Of a stretch of DNA of 64,000 nucleotides, positions 61,153 through 64,000 are shown piece after piece. The translations under genes were made by a program, and so were the position numbers. Each line of letters begins with the position of its first letter. The stretch's first letter is position 1. The DNA lies in the NCBI GenBank assembly GCA_965276785.1, contig OZ255629.1, forward strand, positions 1,054,001 to 1,118,000. The letters run 5' to 3'. The notes under the pieces were generated by a model, which was given only the letters and a program-made list of their open reading frames with translations, made no database searches and had not been told where the DNA came from. Origin of the DNA: LMUY01 sp965276785. GTDB lineage: Bacteria; Pseudomonadota; Alphaproteobacteria; Acetobacterales; Acetobacteraceae.

Positions 61153-62187
61153 ATGAAGCTTATATGGCATGCGGACGGCCTGCTGGAGCGGGATTGGATC
61201 CGGGACATTCTTGGCGATTTGGTCGACGAGGAGATCCGCGACTTAGACCTGCAATGCATTGACGACGATAGTGTTCATGTTGTGAGCAGCAACCGCTTTC
61301 CACTGCCGGCCTACGAAGCTTATTTCAAGCGATGCCGCGAGAGCTGCACGCATATTGTATTGGTGCATTTGAGTGATGAATGGTTTTCCGGCGGCTACGG
61401 ACTCTATCGCTACTTCGATGCCGTCATTCGCAACTTCGGGACCTACCTGGCCCAGCACGCTGGAATACTGACGATCCCGGAAGGTTATCCCAATGGAACC
61501 AGCAACAGCGGCGCGCTACTGCCAGCGGATCAACGCCGTTATGCGTGGTCGTTTGTCGGCGAGATCAAAGCGTCTCGGGTGGAGATGGCAGCGGCGTTTG
61601 CCGGGTTTGAACCACAGCTCATCACCCACACGGAGTCCATCAGCAAGCCGGACCGCAAAGTTCTCAGCAAACCCGAGTTCGATGCGATCTTGGGCCAAAC
61701 CGTGTTTTCGCCTTGCCCAATGGGGAACGCCATCCTGGAAACATGGCGCTTGTACGAAAGCCTGGAACTCGGATGCATTCCGCTGACGGAGAGTCGGCTT
61801 AGCCTTGACTACTTCAATGAGCTGTTCGGGCCGAACCCGATCCCGAAGTTCTCAAGCTGGACCAGGGCGCGCCACTACGCCGAAGAGACCTTTATGGACA
61901 AATCCAAGCTACTGGCTTTGCAGGGCGAGATCGCAACATGGTGGAGCGGGCACAAGGATAAGGTTCGCAGTCAGGTCAAGATGTTGCTGAATAGCCCTTC
62001 CTACACCGCCGAGTTGGGGCGCTTCGGTGATCTGACGCGAAACCGGATCCCGTTGCTATATGAGCCAAACCGACTGATTGAGCTTCTCCGGCATCAAAAC
62101 CGGCACAGTTTGCGACGCCGCCTTTCACGTCCCGGGGCGCCGATCAAGCGTATCATCAGCGACAGCTTTCGTCGGCTGGGAGTTTGA
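61153..62187 (+). CDS. Exostosin/GT47-like glycosyltransferase
   Basis: A 344-residue protein. ATG 61153 is preceded at 6 nt by GAGGAG; ATG 61147 is in frame but too near that site. IVLVHLSDEWFSGGYGLY near 80, AWSFVGEIKASR near 135, and FSPCPMGNAILETWRLYESLELGCIPL near 190-215 (read in two parts) resemble the C-terminal nucleotide-binding half of exostosin-family transferases. GC content appears lower than in the neighbours. Confidence 0.62.
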   Translation: MKLIWHADGLLERDWIRDILGDLVDEEIRDLDLQCIDDDSVHVVSSNRFPLPAYEAYFKRCRESCTHIVLVHLSDEWFSGGYGLYRYFDAVIRNFGTYLAQHAGILTIPEGYPNGTSNSGALLPADQRRYAWSFVGEIKASRVEMAAAFAGFEPQLITHTESISKPDRKVLSKPEFDAILGQTVFSPCPMGNAILETWRLYESLELGCIPLTESRLSLDYFNELFGPNPIPKFSSWTRARHYAEETFMDKSKLLALQGEIATWWSGHKDKVRSQVKMLLNSPSYTAELGRFGDLTRNRIPLLYEPNRLIELLRHQNRHSLRRRLSRPGAPIKRIISDSFRRLGV

Positions 62188-62225
62188 TGTGGTTGGTGTG
62201 ATTTCGCCCTGCTAGGATCGCAGGT

Positions 62226-63485
62226 TTGACGGCATCAGACCGTTCCCAGTCAGAATCCGGATTGCTCGTTAGCCGGGCTCCTCTGCTCGCCGGCTTGCCG
62301 GAAGCTCTGACGGCTTCCAACCCGGCGCCGGTCGGGCGACGCTACCGTATGCTCACGCCTTTGTATGGGTCGCTCCGCCAGTCGTTTAGCGGCACGACGT
62401 GGTATCTCGGGCAAGCCGGCATGGGAGAAGGCGTTCTGGATGGAGCGTTCACGCTGAATATGTCTGGCAGGACGAACCTGCACCTGCAGACGGCGGGTGC
62501 GTTTTGGAAGGCCAGCCGATTGCTTCGCCAGCAAAAGGCGGGCGGCTACAAATTTGTTGCATCGTTTTACGACATCTTATGGTCACAACACATCCATCGC
62601 TTTCGCGGTACGCTGGTGCTGAACAACACGCAAATTTTCGGGACGACATTCTTACGTCGGTACGAGCGCTTTGACATCGTACCTTGCTTTTACATCGACG
62701 GCACGTTGACTGACTACTTCTACGGGTATGGCGAGGTCGAACAGCAGACGATCGGCGCAGATATCGTGCGCCGGGCGATTTGCCTTGAGCGGGAGAGTTA
62801 TCAGCGGGCCGCATGCGTCATCACCATGAGCCAGGCAGCTCAACGGAGCCTGATCCAGAATTATGGCGTTCCAGTTGACCGCGTGGCAGTGGTGACGCCG
62901 GGCGCCAACATAGATGACGAGTATATCCCACCGCCCTCCTCGCACATCGGTTGGCACGGGCCGGAGTTCGTGTTGGGTTTCGTTGGGCTGTTTCCGCTGC
63001 GCAAAGGGTTGGACAAGCTCGCCGCTGCCGTGCGCCTGCTGCGCGGTCGCGGCCGGCCGATCCGACTGCGCGTCATCGGCCGCTGCACGGACGAGATCGC
63101 CGCCATGGACGGGGTGGACTTCCTTGGTGCCATCGACAAAGCCACGTCAGCCGAGCAGTTCGTCTCCGCCATCCGAACGGTCGATCTCGGCTGCCAGCTC
63201 TCGCGCGCTGAGTTGCTGGGCATCGCCGTGTTGGAGTTCCTGCGGGTGGGCGTGCCGGTGATGGCAACCGCCGTTGGCGGGGTGCCGGACGTGCTGCGGG
63301 ACGGCGGTGGGCTGTTGCTGCCCGCCGATGTGACGGCCGAAGCCGTCGCCGAGGCGCTGCAGGCCTTGATGGACGATAGCGCACGCTACAACGCGCTGCG
63401 GCAGACAGCCGCCGCACGATCCGGCTGGGCGAGCTGGCGGCGCGCGGCAAGACAGATCGATGCGGCGCTAGCCCCGCTCGGCTGA
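62226..63485 (+). CDS. Glycosyltransferase family 4 protein
   Basis: A 419-residue GT-B enzyme starting at TTG 62226. The N-terminal domain has few landmarks. The C-terminal GT4 core shows VLGFVGLFPLRKGLDKLAAA near 240 and the E-x7-E-like SRAELLGIAVLEFLRVGVPVMA near 325, followed by VGGVPDVL. It is 38 nt after the exostosin-like gene and converges with the last gene, overlapping by 18 nt. Confidence 0.82.
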   Translation: MTASDRSQSESGLLVSRAPLLAGLPEALTASNPAPVGRRYRMLTPLYGSLRQSFSGTTWYLGQAGMGEGVLDGAFTLNMSGRTNLHLQTAGAFWKASRLLRQQKAGGYKFVASFYDILWSQHIHRFRGTLVLNNTQIFGTTFLRRYERFDIVPCFYIDGTLTDYFYGYGEVEQQTIGADIVRRAICLERESYQRAACVITMSQAAQRSLIQNYGVPVDRVAVVTPGANIDDEYIPPPSSHIGWHGPEFVLGFVGLFPLRKGLDKLAAAVRLLRGRGRPIRLRVIGRCTDEIAAMDGVDFLGAIDKATSAEQFVSAIRTVDLGCQLSRAELLGIAVLEFLRVGVPVMATAVGGVPDVLRDGGGLLLPADVTAEAVAEALQALMDDSARYNALRQTAAARSGWASWRRAARQIDAALAPLG

Positions 63486-64000
63486 GCCGCCGCCGGCCGC
63501 CCGTGCCGCTGCGTCCAGCAGGGTGCCGGCCACGGCGTCCCAGCGAAACTGCTTCGCGCAGGCTTGCTGAAAGGCGACGAACCGCCGGCGCAACTCGCAC
63601 GCGGGCATGTGCGCAAGCTCCGCCACATGCCGCGCGATGTCGGCCACACTGGACAGGGTTCGGATGAACAGGCCGTGGTCAGCCAGATGGGCGAAGTCCG
63701 CCGTCACGTCGGTGAAGGACAGCACGATCTGGTTGTCGGCAATATAGGCAAGGGTTTTCAGCTTGTGGCCGGCCTCAAAGCGGTCGGTGATGAGGCCGAA
63801 CCGCAGGGCAGCGCCGGCTTCTGCGGCACTCGGCAGCGGAGCCACCGGCATGAACTTGACGGCCGCGCCGGGCAGCTTGGCGGCCCGAACGACGAGCCGG
63901 GGAGTGACGCCGGCATACTCTTGCGCAAATCGCACGGCGTCGCGATGCTTCGGCCGCCAGTCGTAGGTTCCGGTGATGACAAGTTCCGGCACGAGCAGCG
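63468..64000 (-). CDS. Glycosyltransferase-like protein (partial, N-terminus outside window)
   Basis: About 177 C-terminal residues are visible. PELVITGTYDWRPKHRDAV, LITDRFEAGHKLKTLAYIADNQIVL and a helical tail ending in LLDAAARAAGG fit the C-terminal half of a GT-B glycosyltransferase. The frame is open to the window edge; a GTG at 63992 is probably internal. It converges with the GT4 gene. Confidence 0.55.
   Translation of the reverse strand, partial: LLVPELVITGTYDWRPKHRDAVRFAQEYAGVTPRLVVRAAKLPGAAVKFMPVAPLPSAAEAGAALRFGLITDRFEAGHKLKTLAYIADNQIVLSFTDVTADFAHLADHGLFIRTLSSVADIARHVAELAHMPACELRRRFVAFQQACAKQFRWDAVAGTLLDAAARAAGGGSAERG

Overview
The window is GC-rich and reads as a chromosome segment of an alphaproteobacterium, most likely in or near the Acetobacteraceae (inference). 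Supporting signs are the gene order DUF177 - rpmF - plsX - fabH - ihfA - merR, a cytochrome bc1 assembly chaperone next to bamE, tRNAs with encoded CCA ends, and many GTG/TTG starts with 4-nt stop/start overlaps.

Layout. 1-15.3 kb is accessory metabolism: a partial aldo/keto reductase, an SDR, a peptide-type ABC uptake operon (binding protein and two permeases, no ATPase) fused to three amino-acid-modifying enzymes, a Uma2 protein, a second binding protein, a thioredoxin/CcdA pair, and a TetR-controlled OsmC - acyl-CoA dehydrogenase-like - rhodanese operon with a perfect palindromic operator. 15.4-20.6 kb is housekeeping: bamE, bc1 chaperone, DUF177, rpmF, plsX, fabH, ihfA, MerR, tRNA-Pro. 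20.6-30.6 kb is a complete C-P lyase locus for phosphonate use: phnGHIJKL on the minus strand, phnF-M-C-D-E1-E2 on the plus strand, with a palindromic PhnF-type operator between them.

30.6-37.2 kb is a decayed, mobile-element-rich zone next to tRNA-Asn and tRNA-Leu. It holds a truncated tRNA-Leu, broken AraC, SDR, tautomerase and racemase genes, an IS21-type istB broken by two different IS630 elements, and an IS5-type remnant. 37.2-49.5 kb is a hybrid NRPS-PKS cluster on the minus strand: a 3104-residue protein with order A-T-KS-AT-ACP-aminotransferase-C-A-T, then a C-T-thioesterase-like protein, then a secreted alpha/beta hydrolase. Its predicted chemistry is an amino acid extended by one malonate, transaminated at the beta-keto group, and joined to glycine. 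That would give a vicinal beta,gamma-diamino acid unit and is the most interesting system in the window.

49.7-56.3 kb returns to core genes: DUF3108, glmU, glmS, thrS, and infC with a probable ATA start. 56.3-64 kb is a polysaccharide locus: GH16 hydrolase, Wzy-like polymerase, Wzx-like flippase and four glycosyltransferase-like proteins, the last cut by the window end. GlmU/GlmS supply UDP-GlcNAc, so the cell-envelope genes sit close together.

Coordinates of starts are my choices from RBS position, overlaps and signal peptides. Functional calls rest on motifs read by eye; no database search was run.
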